This document shows positions 1-10,742 of a DNA stretch of 64,000 nucleotides, in pieces. Both the position numbers and the translations under genes were made by a program. Each line of letters starts with the position of its first letter. Position 1 is the first letter of the stretch. The notes under the pieces are model-generated. The model saw only the letters and a list, made by a program, of their open reading frames with translations, did not search any database and was not told the DNA's origin. This DNA comes from an uncultured Clostridia bacterium (GTDB taxonomy: Bacteria > Bacillota > Clostridia > Saccharofermentanales > Saccharofermentanaceae), in NCBI GenBank assembly GCA_947303255.1, contig CAMYXL010000003.1:21351-85350 (forward strand), written 5' to 3'.

Positions 1-534
1 ATAAGTTCTCTGGTGCGTTTTTACATCTCGGTCATGCGAGGTACGCCTCTCATGCTCCAGCTGCTCCTTGTCTATTTCGGACCATACTATCTTTTCAATA
101 TCAACTTAAGAAATCTTAAGCTTGGCCCAATCGATTACCGTAATATCGCAGCCGTTATCGGTTTTTCCTTAAACTACGCTGCATACTTCGGAGAGATCTT
201 CAGGTCCGGCATACAGTCCATGTCCAAGGGCCAATATGAAGCAGCCACAGTCCTTGGTTTCTCGAAAACACAGACCTACTTCAGGATCATCCTGCCGCAG
301 GTCGTTAAGCGAGTTCTTCCTGCAGTTACAAACGAGATCATAACGCTCGTAAAAGACACATCACTTGCGCAGGCTATCTCAGTAATAGAAATGTTTACTG
401 TTGCAAAGCAGATCTCCGCAGCTCAGGCATCTGTTATTCCGCTTTTCGTAGCGGGCGTATTCTACTACGTATTCAACGGCCTTGTTGAGATCGTTATGAA
501 CCGCATCGAAAAGAAAATGAATTACTATCAGTGA
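1..534 (+). CDS. Polar amino-acid ABC transporter permease, 5'-truncated by window edge
   Basis: ORF open from window start; HisM/GlnP-like motifs RGTPLMLQLLLVYFG and AAYFGEIFRSGIQSMSKGQYEAA. Confidence 0.9.
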   Translation: MSSLVRFYISVMRGTPLMLQLLLVYFGPYYLFNINLRNLKLGPIDYRNIAAVIGFSLNYAAYFGEIFRSGIQSMSKGQYEAATVLGFSKTQTYFRIILPQVVKRVLPAVTNEIITLVKDTSLAQAISVIEMFTVAKQISAAQASVIPLFVAGVFYYVFNGLVEIVMNRIEKKMNYYQ

Positions 535-546
535 TCGGAGGAAAAT

Positions 547-1299
547 ATGAGCGTTCTTGAGATGAAAAACATACATAAATCCTTCGGTTCCCTTGAAGTT
601 CTTAAGGGTATAGATCTTACTGTCGAAAAAGGTGAGGTCGTTGCAGTAATAGGCCCTTCGGGCGGAGGTAAATCAACGCTCCTTCGTTGTGCCACGACAC
701 TTGAGACCATTGACAAAGGAGAGATCATCATAGGTGGTGATATCCTCGTTACGACCAAAGATGATAAGGCGGTTTACTGTGACAAGAAGATGCTCCAGGA
801 AGTAAGAAGCAAGTTCGGACTCGTGTTCCAGGGCTTTAATCTTTTCCCGCATTTTTCGGTCAGAAGAAACATCACTGAAGCACTTATTCATGTACACAAA
901 AAGAGCAAGGAAGATGCAGATCAGATCTGCGATCAGCTTCTTACTAAGATGGGAATGCTCGATAAGGCAGATTCTTATCCGTGCAACTTGTCAGGCGGAC
1001 AGCAGCAGAGAGTCGGAATCGCGAGAGCACTCGCGACGAACCCTGACATTATCTTTTTCGATGAGCCTACATCAGCATTGGATCCTGAACTTACGGCAGG
1101 CATTCTCAAGGTAATAAGGGATCTTGCTGAGGAGAAGATGACGATGGTCATCGTCACTCACGAGATGAGTTTTGCAAGAGACGTTGCAGACCGCATCATC
1201 TTCATGGACGGCGGCGTTATTGTTGAGCAGGGCCATGCGAAGGACATTATCAATAATCCGAAAAGCGAGAGGACCAAGTCTTTCCTTGCCGGTTATTGA
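547..1299 (+). CDS. Polar amino-acid ABC transporter ATP-binding protein
   Basis: Walker [10 protein letters not shown], signature [15 protein letters not shown], Walker [13 protein letters not shown]; follows permease. Confidence 0.95.
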   Translation: MSVLEMKNIHKSFGSLEVLKGIDLTVEKGEVVAVIGPSGGGKSTLLRCATTLETIDKGEIIIGGDILVTTKDDKAVYCDKKMLQEVRSKFGLVFQGFNLFPHFSVRRNITEALIHVHKKSKEDADQICDQLLTKMGMLDKADSYPCNLSGGQQQRVGIARALATNPDIIFFDEPTSALDPELTAGILKVIRDLAEEKMTMVIVTHEMSFARDVADRIIFMDGGVIVEQGHAKDIINNPKSERTKSFLAGY

Positions 1300-1407
1300 T
1301 TACATCATTGTAAGATTAACTGACAAATCGTAATGTAATCAAATAGTTTTTATCTTCCTTTAATCGTAATATGTATCTGTGAGAAAACTGATACGGGGAG
1401 AACATAT

Positions 1408-3726
1408 ATGAAATCAAGAAAACTGGTATCCATGATGTTGGTCGTGTTTGTCATGGCGGGAACTTTTATGCTGTTCTCGGGATGCAACAAAAACAATAAA
1501 CCGCGTGAGACCAATGTCACCATCAAAGGAGACGATCCGTGGTATTCTGCGGTGTTTTTCAAACCTGACGAGATCATAGATCCTTACACTGAGATCCTTA
1601 ACGGAACAAGTTTCCCGTTTGTTGTCGGAGATAATCTTTTGATAGCAAAGACCGGATCTTATTACAATGAGGATTCAGGTACATACGGAAACGGACAGAA
1701 GTTCGGACTTTTCACTATGGACGGAGATCTGATCTGCGATAACATCATGACCCGTGAGTCGGATTTTGGTCTTGTGACGATTCTCGGAGCTTTCCCTGAC
1801 GGAGATAACGTTAAGATACTTTTCACAGGACAATCTAAGGACCTTGGAACAGTTGCTCTTTATTCGATGGCCTGGGATACCGCAGCTAATACTTTCAGCG
1901 AGCCTGTTGCTCAGGATATCGGACTTGATGCAGGTTCTTATATTTCCAATCACTTCATGTATGGTGATTATCTCGTCATCGAAGAGATGGATTATGACGA
2001 CTTTAGCGAGAGCATCACTTTCCTTAAGAACAGTGATGTTATCGGAATATGTGATCTCTCCGAGACGGAATACCAAGGTTTTATGACCAGCGCAGTATAT
2101 ATGAAGAACGGTAACCTGATCCTTGAAGGAAGAGGCGGAATACTCTCATCAGGAGATACCAATTATTCCGGTGATACATTAAGACTTACTTTCGATCCGA
2201 ATAACGGTAATCTGATAAACGGTGAAGAAGCAGGTACAATAGCTACTCATAACGAGATCATCGGTTTTGACGGAAGAGCCTACAGTGCTAAATCAGACGG
2301 AATCTATGCAGGTGATGAGTTATATATCTCATATGCTGACTGTGATGTGAACATGAACAACATGAGCATGGTATCGCTTCTTTCCGTAGATCCTGATAGG
2401 GTAGTTATCTCAGGATATGAGATCAACATCCTCATGAGCACAGTCGAAGTAAGACTTGTAGTTCTCGAGAAGGCAGGAAGAAATCCGAATGCTGGTAAGA
2501 CGGTCATTAATGCAGTCTCACCGATTCCTCTTAGTACTGAACTCATGGAAGGCGTTCTAAGATATAACAGAGCTGATCACGAGTACTTCATCAAGCCAAC
2601 CGTAAGAAGCCTATATGAAGTTGATCTTAACAATGAATCTGAAGTTAAAAAGTTCTATAACGATTTCGCGCTTGATATCATATCGAGCACCAGTCCTGAT
2701 ATCGTCTTCAATGCCAACATGCTCTCGGGGATGATGACGGACGAGTATTTCCTGGATCTTGCTAAAGACGTTGAACTTGATGACAGCAAGTTTTATTCCA
2801 ATATTTATGATATGTCCGCTGTTGACGGAAAATACTACATGGTTCCGATAAGTTTTTCTCTAAGCGGTATTCTTGTTGAGAAAGAAAATCTAAGTGAAGG
2901 ACAGAGAGGATTTACTTTTGATGAGTATGTAAAATTCGTAAGTGATTCCTGTAACGGAGTAGATCCGATGGCAGCGCATATCTCCAGAAACGAGTATTTC
3001 ATGTCATGTTATCAGGCCATGGGTGATTTCTGGATAGAGGACGGAAAGGCTGACTTTGATAATGAAGCTTTCAGGGATCTTATGAAATATATAAAGGAAA
3101 ATGTTCCTCCGACCGTATTTGAAGATTCGATGAACAGATATGTCGAGATATATTACCTGGACGGCAGTGCGCAGAATAGTCCTACAAAATGCAAGTATCT
3201 CAATAGCGTTTCATACGACGGATATGAGTATCAGGCCAGAGGTTTTAAGGATCCTGTGTTCTGCGGTCTTCCGTCAGTTGACAGAAAGGGACCTTCTGCA
3301 TCCATAATTTCTTCCGTATCAGTCACTGCGAATACGGGCGTTAAGAAGGGGTGCATCGAGTTTATAGAAACTCTTATCGATACCGAGGTTCAGCTGAACT
3401 GTGAATACTTCTGCATCAACAAGGAAGCACAGGGCATGCTGCTGAGCGATAAGTATCAGGAGGAACTTAAGCAGTACGAAGATACGCTCGCTAAGTTTCA
3501 ATTTGAAGCGCAGGCCCGCAAGGAAGGATACTATGCTCCTGATGAGAAAACACAGGCACAGCTTTTAGACATCATCGAGAACATCGGTTCGGTAACCGCA
3601 GTCGATGAAGCGGTCTACGACATCCTAAGCGAGGAGGTCAGGACCTATTTTGACGGGGATAAAGATATCGATGCCGTAATAGATACGATCAATAACAGAG
3701 TTCAGACATATCTGAACGAGAAATAA
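1408..3726 (+). CDS. Lipoprotein: N-terminal unknown domain fused to family-1-like solute-binding domain (paralog 1)
   Basis: Signal peptide with lipobox FSGC; C-terminal half resembles extracellular solute-binding proteins; paralogous to next two ORFs. Confidence 0.75.
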   Translation: MKSRKLVSMMLVVFVMAGTFMLFSGCNKNNKPRETNVTIKGDDPWYSAVFFKPDEIIDPYTEILNGTSFPFVVGDNLLIAKTGSYYNEDSGTYGNGQKFGLFTMDGDLICDNIMTRESDFGLVTILGAFPDGDNVKILFTGQSKDLGTVALYSMAWDTAANTFSEPVAQDIGLDAGSYISNHFMYGDYLVIEEMDYDDFSESITFLKNSDVIGICDLSETEYQGFMTSAVYMKNGNLILEGRGGILSSGDTNYSGDTLRLTFDPNNGNLINGEEAGTIATHNEIIGFDGRAYSAKSDGIYAGDELYISYADCDVNMNNMSMVSLLSVDPDRVVISGYEINILMSTVEVRLVVLEKAGRNPNAGKTVINAVSPIPLSTELMEGVLRYNRADHEYFIKPTVRSLYEVDLNNESEVKKFYNDFALDIISSTSPDIVFNANMLSGMMTDEYFLDLAKDVELDDSKFYSNIYDMSAVDGKYYMVPISFSLSGILVEKENLSEGQRGFTFDEYVKFVSDSCNGVDPMAAHISRNEYFMSCYQAMGDFWIEDGKADFDNEAFRDLMKYIKENVPPTVFEDSMNRYVEIYYLDGSAQNSPTKCKYLNSVSYDGYEYQARGFKDPVFCGLPSVDRKGPSASIISSVSVTANTGVKKGCIEFIETLIDTEVQLNCEYFCINKEAQGMLLSDKYQEELKQYEDTLAKFQFEAQARKEGYYAPDEKTQAQLLDIIENIGSVTAVDEAVYDILSEEVRTYFDGDKDIDAVIDTINNRVQTYLNEK

Positions 3727-3836
3727 CATAGGAAAAGCCGGCTGCATCACATACGATGCAGTTGGTTTTTCGTTCTTGAGTAATGCTCGAAAACTATGTA
3801 TAGTGTGAAGTGAGAATAAGAGAAATGAGAATACAA

Positions 3837-6128
3837 ATGAACTTCAGAAAAATAGTTTCAGTAATCCTGATATCATCCGTTGTGTTTGGAATGACTCTCG
3901 CTTTTTCGGCGTGCAAGAAAAACAACAAACCCAGAGAGGGCAACTATATAATCCAGGAAGACGATCCGTGGTATACGGGACGGTCTTTCAATCCGTCTGA
4001 TTACACTAATTCTAAAGGAGCTTCATACAATCTTGAAGATAGTATTTTCTCAGTTGGAAATGATCTGCTTGTAGCAAGTTCAGGGTTTACATATGATGAA
4101 GGCGGACTGATGAAAGATAATGAGATGTTCATGCTTTTCGATTCCTACGGTGATCCATTGATCGAGAATACAATGTGCGTCGGTAATGAATACAGCAGTG
4201 CCAGGTATATCTGTGCATTTCGTGAAGATGATAACATCGATATCTACTTCAGTATGGAAGACTATGATTTGATAAAAGATGTCATTTACAAAGTTACATG
4301 GGATGTTAACAGTAACTCATTAAGTGAGCCTGTTGAGGAGTACGGAGATTTTAAAGAGAATAGCTATTTCTACAGTTCATATTCATCGGATAACTATTTT
4401 GCTGTTGTTGAGATGGGATATGATGATATGATTCAGAGATTATTTGTATACAACAGAGAAGACAATGTTGGAGTTATAGATCTGAGTGAGATGGATATGG
4501 GAAACTCATGGCTCCGTGGTATCCGTGAAGAAGACGGCATCCTGGTTCTCAACTGTACGAGATATGTGTCAGATATCACGGATACATATTCGACAGAGAT
4601 CATTTTTGATGTTCAGACGGGAACCGTTACAGACGTCAAAGAAGCTGGTTCTTCATATTCCAAGCAAAGTGTAAGAGGTTTTGACGGCAGATTATATAGC
4701 GCAAAGAATGATGGAATATATGTAGAAGATGAACTTTATATCTCATATGCAGATTGCGATTACAATCTGAGTTCTTTTATGGATGTAACCGTCCTGTCCG
4801 TTGAGGAGGACCGCGTCGTGCTGTCCGGATATGAAGTCGATCAGTATAACGTCAGTTTTGGAAAAGAAGTAGTCTTCCTTGAAAAGCAGAAGAGAAATCC
4901 GAATGCCGGAAAGATGGTCATAAATGCGCTTTCTCCGTCACTTCTGAGTTATGGGCTGACAGAAGGGATCATAAGATTCAACAGAGGAGACAGTAAGTAC
5001 TTCATAAGACCTGAGATCATGAATATACGTGATGTAAATATCGCTTCTGAAACGGAGATCAAAGAGTATTATAAAAAGTTCACGGAAGCGATCCGATCTG
5101 ACAATGGTCCGGATATAGTCTTTAATGCTGGTGAGTTATCAGGTGTTTTGACTGATGAGATGTTCCTTGATCTGAGCGAAGACATTGATTTGGATGAGGA
5201 GAAATACTACACGAATATATATGACCTTACAGCTTCCGGTGATAAGCATTTTGTTATTCCGTTGGAATATGGAATAAGCGGCCTTTTGATCGAGGGTAAA
5301 AATATTGATCAGGGGAAGAAGGGCTTTACTTTTGAAGAATATTCAAAGTTTGTAAGTGAAGTTTGTGATAATACGGATCCGCTGTCACTTAACACATCAA
5401 GAGTATACTATTTTCTTTCGATGTTCGATGCTATGGGTGATTATTGGATCAAGGACAAAACCGTAGATTTTGGAAACGATTCATTTAATGCTCTTCTTCA
5501 GTATGTGAAGGATGTGCCGGAGGATGTTTTCGCGAACAACATATCTTATTATGGGGATCACTATAGTGTCGGTTCTCCTACGAATAAGATCGCACTCATG
5601 TGTAAGTATGTCGAATGTATAGGATCATCAGATTATGCAACTGCTGCCTCTAAATTTTTGGAGCCTGTACTGTGCGGACTTCCATCTTTGGACGGAACAG
5701 GACCTGTGGCTTATCTCGAGTCTAGTGCATCGGTCACTTCCAATACCGGAGTAAAGGAAGGATGCATTGATTTTATAAGAACGCTTCTAAGTACGGAGAT
5801 CCAGCTTAACTGCGAAGGATTCTGCATGAATAAAGAGGCTCAGGGTATGCTGATGAGTGATAAGTATAAATCAGAACTGTCGGAGTTCTCGGGTAATATT
5901 GCCAAGTTCCAGGCTGAAGCTCATGAAAAGGGATACTATGAACCTGATGCGAAGAAAATGGAATGTGTAGAAGATGCGATCGAGAGTGTAAGCTGCGTAA
6001 CTAACTATAATTATGTTGTGCTTGTTGTCGTCAACAACTATGTTACCGGGTATCTGCTCGGATATAATGATGATGATGAAGGTATTGTTGACTCGATAAA
6101 CAACAAAGTACAATCACTTATTGGTTGA
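3837..6128 (+). CDS. Lipoprotein, fused solute-binding type (paralog 2)
   Basis: Lipobox FSAC; shares DDPWY, RNPNAGKMVINALSP and NTGVKEGCIDFIRTLLSTEIQLNCE with neighbours; start chosen at internal ATG. Confidence 0.75.
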   Translation: MNFRKIVSVILISSVVFGMTLAFSACKKNNKPREGNYIIQEDDPWYTGRSFNPSDYTNSKGASYNLEDSIFSVGNDLLVASSGFTYDEGGLMKDNEMFMLFDSYGDPLIENTMCVGNEYSSARYICAFREDDNIDIYFSMEDYDLIKDVIYKVTWDVNSNSLSEPVEEYGDFKENSYFYSSYSSDNYFAVVEMGYDDMIQRLFVYNREDNVGVIDLSEMDMGNSWLRGIREEDGILVLNCTRYVSDITDTYSTEIIFDVQTGTVTDVKEAGSSYSKQSVRGFDGRLYSAKNDGIYVEDELYISYADCDYNLSSFMDVTVLSVEEDRVVLSGYEVDQYNVSFGKEVVFLEKQKRNPNAGKMVINALSPSLLSYGLTEGIIRFNRGDSKYFIRPEIMNIRDVNIASETEIKEYYKKFTEAIRSDNGPDIVFNAGELSGVLTDEMFLDLSEDIDLDEEKYYTNIYDLTASGDKHFVIPLEYGISGLLIEGKNIDQGKKGFTFEEYSKFVSEVCDNTDPLSLNTSRVYYFLSMFDAMGDYWIKDKTVDFGNDSFNALLQYVKDVPEDVFANNISYYGDHYSVGSPTNKIALMCKYVECIGSSDYATAASKFLEPVLCGLPSLDGTGPVAYLESSASVTSNTGVKEGCIDFIRTLLSTEIQLNCEGFCMNKEAQGMLMSDKYKSELSEFSGNIAKFQAEAHEKGYYEPDAKKMECVEDAIESVSCVTNYNYVVLVVVNNYVTGYLLGYNDDDEGIVDSINNKVQSLIG

Positions 6129-6156
6129 TAGTAAAGGAAAAAGGGGAACAGGATAC

Positions 6157-8472
6157 ATGTATTTCAGAAGAGTAGCGGCAACGATACTGTTATCGTCAAT
6201 GCTTACGGGAATGGCATTGAGTTTTTCTTCGTGTAAAAAGAAAAAGAATAACGAGCCGCGTTCGTCCAACGTGATCATCAAAGAAGATGACCCATGGTAC
6301 AAGGCGGATATTTATAATCCGTGCGATTTCTTGGATCCGTATAATGAGATCGAAAGCTTTGACTACTATACAGCTGTTTTTGGAGATAAACTGTTTGTTG
6401 CAAAATCAGGCGGTATAGATTATGGCGACGATACTTATAGTTACTATAACAGGATGTTTGGTCTTTTTGATCTGGAAGGAAATCTTATCTGCCAAAATGA
6501 GTACAGTTTTGATCTTTCGATCGTGGATCAGATATTTTTGGGAGTTACTGCTGAAGGTGATGACTTTAAGATTCCTCTTTTAACGCACTCATCCGCTAAA
6601 GAAGGTTATGTATTGAACTACATAACTTGGGACACAGACAGTAATACGCTTAGTGAGCCTGTACCGACAGATCTGATAGTACCGGGAGATGATCTTTTTC
6701 AGGCAGTTCAGTCAGACAATATTCTGGTAACCAGCTCCAACGTTTATGGTGAAGATTATTATACTTCCAGCATGACTATAGATGTTTTCGAGGATTCGAA
6801 ACATATAGGCAGTTTGAATCTTTCAGAGACTGAGTGCGAGGCAATGTATTTGGACTATATCTATGATACAGGCGACTCGATCGTTATTGAAGGTGAGAGT
6901 TGGGAAACCTATGCTTACTATTCGGGTGAGCGAGTAAGGATCACATTCGATAAAGCATCACGCTCTTTTGGAGATTTCAGCAGTTACTATTCTGATGGTG
7001 TGACTAATGAAATCGAGGGCTTTGACGGAAGGCGTTACATGCCAAAATCCGACGGGATCTATTGCGGAGACGAACTATATCTCTCGTATGTGGAATGCGA
7101 TGCTAATCTTTTGAATATGTATGACGTGACGCTTTTAAGCGTTGAAGAAGACAGGGTTATCCTTGCAGGAAAAGATTTGATGGAAAATTTCACCTTGGGA
7201 CTTAGGATCATTACTCTTGAGAAGCAAAGCAGAAATCCGAATGCAGGCAAGATGCTCATCAATGCCCTGGCCGTTACCGAACTTAAAAATGATCAGTATG
7301 AGGCTATCCTTCGATATAACAGAGCTGACAATAAATACTTCATAAAGCCTGTTGTAAGATCAGTAACCGAGCTCGATCTTTTCACATCTGAACAGCTTCA
7401 GCAATACTATGATTCCGTTTCTCAGGAGATCAAGTCTGAGACCGGCCCTGATCTGGTATTTAATTCGTATGTGCTGTCTGCTTTCATGAACGACGATTAC
7501 TTCCTGGATATGAGTGAAGATATCGAAATGAAATACGACGAATATTACTCCGAGATCTATGACTTTACTGCCACAGGCGACAAACATTATATTATCCTGT
7601 CGGGCTTTCTCATTAACGGTGTCATGATTCCAAAAGATTATATGGATAAAGAAGGTTTCACGTTTGATAAGTACAGAGAGTTTGTTACTTCATCCTGTGA
7701 GGATAACGATCCTATCTCTTATTCTTATACTCGAAAAAGATATCTGGAGCTCCTATTAAACTCGATGGGCAGTTCCTGGATCAAAGACGGAAAGGCTGAC
7801 TTTAATACAGAGGAATTCCGTTCGATGTTAACCTTTGTAAAAGAATTTGTTCCTGCTACCGATTTCGAAAATGATCAGGGATATTTCACGGAGTTCCTGT
7901 ATCCGTATCCGTATGAGAGAAGGACCCCTTCATACACTTTTATATCAGGAGGATATTTCGGAACTTATACATCGGCATTGGTCAATGATTCGAATCTGAA
8001 ACTTTGCGGAATTCCTTCGTATGACGGAGCAGGTCCTGATGCACAGATCATATCTTCTGTATCCGTTTGTGCCAATACGGGAGTTAAGGATGCCTGCATC
8101 GATTTCACAAAATATCTTCTGAGTACTGAAGTCCAGCTTAATAATGAATACATCTCAGTTAATAGAAAAGCGATGAGTATGCTCCAAAGTAACAACTACC
8201 AAAACGATGCCAAGGAGTTTAAGGATAATCTCGCTAAGTTCCAGTCAGAAGCTTTAGACAGAAACGACAATCTATATGATCCGTTAGAGAGAACCCAGAA
8301 CCAGCTCGACTCGCTTACTGACGATTTTGAAAGAGCAGATGTCTACGATATGACAGTTGTCTACATTATTCTCGAAGAGTCCCGCGGCTATCTTGACGGA
8401 GAAAAAGACCTCGATACTGTCATCTCTTCCATTAACACAAAAGTTCAATCTTATCTGGACAGTTTGGGATAA
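6157..8472 (+). CDS. Lipoprotein, fused solute-binding type (paralog 3)
   Basis: Lipobox FSSC; same conserved blocks as the two preceding ORFs; start chosen at ATG before signal peptide. Confidence 0.75.
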   Translation: MYFRRVAATILLSSMLTGMALSFSSCKKKKNNEPRSSNVIIKEDDPWYKADIYNPCDFLDPYNEIESFDYYTAVFGDKLFVAKSGGIDYGDDTYSYYNRMFGLFDLEGNLICQNEYSFDLSIVDQIFLGVTAEGDDFKIPLLTHSSAKEGYVLNYITWDTDSNTLSEPVPTDLIVPGDDLFQAVQSDNILVTSSNVYGEDYYTSSMTIDVFEDSKHIGSLNLSETECEAMYLDYIYDTGDSIVIEGESWETYAYYSGERVRITFDKASRSFGDFSSYYSDGVTNEIEGFDGRRYMPKSDGIYCGDELYLSYVECDANLLNMYDVTLLSVEEDRVILAGKDLMENFTLGLRIITLEKQSRNPNAGKMLINALAVTELKNDQYEAILRYNRADNKYFIKPVVRSVTELDLFTSEQLQQYYDSVSQEIKSETGPDLVFNSYVLSAFMNDDYFLDMSEDIEMKYDEYYSEIYDFTATGDKHYIILSGFLINGVMIPKDYMDKEGFTFDKYREFVTSSCEDNDPISYSYTRKRYLELLLNSMGSSWIKDGKADFNTEEFRSMLTFVKEFVPATDFENDQGYFTEFLYPYPYERRTPSYTFISGGYFGTYTSALVNDSNLKLCGIPSYDGAGPDAQIISSVSVCANTGVKDACIDFTKYLLSTEVQLNNEYISVNRKAMSMLQSNNYQNDAKEFKDNLAKFQSEALDRNDNLYDPLERTQNQLDSLTDDFERADVYDMTVVYIILEESRGYLDGEKDLDTVISSINTKVQSYLDSLG

Positions 8473-8576
8473 CCCGTGCCTTAAAATTGCCGATAGTTTT
8501 AGGACATGATCTTAATTCTTTGTGTAAAATATGTTTGATGAATATTTAGGAAGATATTTTTCGAAGGAGAAATGAA

Positions 8577-9527
8577 ATGAAGGATTTAAGAAAAGTATTG
8601 GCCGTTATCATTGCGGCTGCAATGGTGTTTGGCATAGCTTCTTGCGCTCAGCCGCTTGACGATCAAAAGGCAAACAAGAGATCCGAGACCGAAGAGGATG
8701 AAGGCGAAGACGAGGTAACAGAGGAGTCCGAAGAATCGGAAGAGACTGAGAAGTCCGAGATATCCGATGAAACTGAGCCTTCGGAAGAGACTGAGGAAAC
8801 AGAAGAGTCTTCCGTAGAAGAGACCTTTGTTGATGATGTAGATGATGCGAGACTTTTAGGCGGTATCTCGGGTGTAGATGTTTTGAACGCGGATGAGTTT
8901 AACGAGAACTATAGCGATCCCGATTATATGAGTAAGGGATTTCTTGTTTATGCCGAGGGAGATGAGATCAACAATGTTCTGATGATAGTAACGTCGCTTA
9001 GTGACGACACTTCCCCTTATAGTGATAACTGTATCTCATTAACGAGCTTTGAACGTAACGTCTGGGATGATGAATCGAGTCTTTACGAGAAGGTGGTTGT
9101 TTTCGAGTATGAGGATGAGGACAGCGCATCCAAAGTCTTTCAGGCTATGGTCGGCATTGCTCCTGATCTTAGTGTGAGCAAGCTGAGCGAAGAAGAATAC
9201 GGAAAAGACGGATCGACAGGACATCTGGTAGTTCACTTTGACAGGGATGAAACTGTTGAGGCCATGTTGGAGTTCTGGGGTGATCTTGCAAACGAAGAAG
9301 TCACATCTGCGATAGAAGGATTGAACGAAGCGGATAACGTTATCTCTTTCTATCAGGTCGGTAATAAAGCGTTCTTGGTTCAGTTCTCCAGTCATGGGGC
9401 ATGTGGCAGTTCCGTCGTTCTTGATTATCTTGCCGAGAGAGGATTAGGAAACCCGTTGGAGGTTGATAGTTCCGATGAAGCGGTTGAGTGCTTCAAGAGT
9501 TTCATATTGGGCAGCGTGCTCATGTGA
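8577..9527 (+). CDS. Lipoprotein with acidic Glu/Thr/Ser linker (paralog 1 of 3)
   Basis: Lipobox IASC; EETEETEESS linker; FEYEDEDSA and GSTGHLVVHF blocks shared with next two ORFs. Confidence 0.75.
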   Translation: MKDLRKVLAVIIAAAMVFGIASCAQPLDDQKANKRSETEEDEGEDEVTEESEESEETEKSEISDETEPSEETEETEESSVEETFVDDVDDARLLGGISGVDVLNADEFNENYSDPDYMSKGFLVYAEGDEINNVLMIVTSLSDDTSPYSDNCISLTSFERNVWDDESSLYEKVVVFEYEDEDSASKVFQAMVGIAPDLSVSKLSEEEYGKDGSTGHLVVHFDRDETVEAMLEFWGDLANEEVTSAIEGLNEADNVISFYQVGNKAFLVQFSSHGACGSSVVLDYLAERGLGNPLEVDSSDEAVECFKSFILGSVLM

Positions 9528-9548
9528 CAACAAAAAAAGATCATACTA

Positions 9549-9570
9549 AAGAGGCTTTCGAAAGCCTCTT
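9549..9570. terminator. Intrinsic-terminator-like perfect palindrome AAGAGGCTTTCGAAAGCCTCTT
   Basis: Inverted repeat just downstream of the 8577-9527 ORF. Confidence 0.6.
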
Positions 9571-9640
9571 ATTTGATAGAGTAACACTAAGGTTTAAGTG
9601 AGAAATGTACAGGACCTTATTGGAAAGAGAGGGAACACAA

Positions 9641-10606
9641 GTGAAAGATGCAAGAAGAGTTTTGGCTTTGATCATCGCTTTCGCGATGCTTTTCGGAATG
9701 GTTTCATGTTCATCATCTTCAAAGAGCAAAAAGAGTAAGTCTGACAAGAAGACCGAAAAGGAAGAAGATGAAGATGACGAGGATGTAACTGAGAAAACAG
9801 AGGATCAGGAGGAAACTGAGATATCTGAAGAGACCGAAGATACCGAAGAGTCAGAGACTTCCGAAGAAACTGAAGAGACGGAGGAAACCGAAGATTCTTC
9901 AGGTACGCCGGTTTTAAGTGTAAGTGAAGACTTCGATAGAATTAAGGAAATTACCGGTGCTGAAGAGATCAAGGTTGATTCATATTATTTCTCTTTGAAT
10001 AAAGAAGATGTGATCGTCGATGGCGTTATCGCTTATGCAGAAGGAGACGAGGTTAAGGATATACTTGATGATATGCTCTATCTGGGTGCATCCATAATCC
10101 CTGACGATGTTGCTGAAGAGATGAACTTGTACGAATGCGAGTCCGTGGTCAGCTATGTTAAGGAGATAAAAAATGAGATCGGAGGCAGTCATGAGAGTCT
10201 GTCGGTCTTCGAGTATGAGGATGAAGCGGCTGCAAATGCAGCATTTGAAACCTTTAAGACATCGGCGGTCGGTAATTTGTCTCTTAACGAAGATGAATAT
10301 ATGAATACGGGTTCTCAGGGATATCTTGTATTCAATCTCGGAACTGATACGTTGATGCAGATGCTTTTAGGCGAGATGACAGATGAGGAGATCGAAGAAT
10401 ATAAGGAACTCCTGGGAGACATGAGTTTTTTGAACGGATTTTACCAGAGCGGTAACAGGATTATCGAGATCGACTATATTACTGTTGCCGGCGAATTTGA
10501 ATATGAGTCTTTGTCTTTTATCCTGGAAGAGGGATTCAGTGATCCTTATCTCGTAGAGAATTCCGAGGCCTTGGTCGCGGCTTATGAAGAGGTTTTCGAA
10601 GAATAA
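9641..10606 (+). CDS. Lipoprotein with acidic linker (paralog 2 of 3)
   Basis: GTG start inferred by alignment with MKDLRKVLA of previous ORF; lipobox MVSC; FEYEDEAAA and GSQGYLVFNL. Confidence 0.7.
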   Translation: MKDARRVLALIIAFAMLFGMVSCSSSSKSKKSKSDKKTEKEEDEDDEDVTEKTEDQEETEISEETEDTEESETSEETEETEETEDSSGTPVLSVSEDFDRIKEITGAEEIKVDSYYFSLNKEDVIVDGVIAYAEGDEVKDILDDMLYLGASIIPDDVAEEMNLYECESVVSYVKEIKNEIGGSHESLSVFEYEDEAAANAAFETFKTSAVGNLSLNEDEYMNTGSQGYLVFNLGTDTLMQMLLGEMTDEEIEEYKELLGDMSFLNGFYQSGNRIIEIDYITVAGEFEYESLSFILEEGFSDPYLVENSEALVAAYEEVFEE

Positions 10607-10633
10607 GAAGACCTTTTGATCATGTGTTTTAAG

Positions 10634-10666
10634 TCAGCTGTTCCTTTTGGGGCAGCTGATTTTTTT
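10634..10666 (+). terminator. Rho-independent terminator
   Basis: TCAGCTG...CAGCTGA followed by TTTTTTT. Confidence 0.7.
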
Positions 10667-10742
10667 CGAAAACAAGTGCAAATGTCAGTTTTTTCTGATA
10701 AAGTGCATAGGGAAATACAAATCGTGTTTGGGGGAAACAAAT

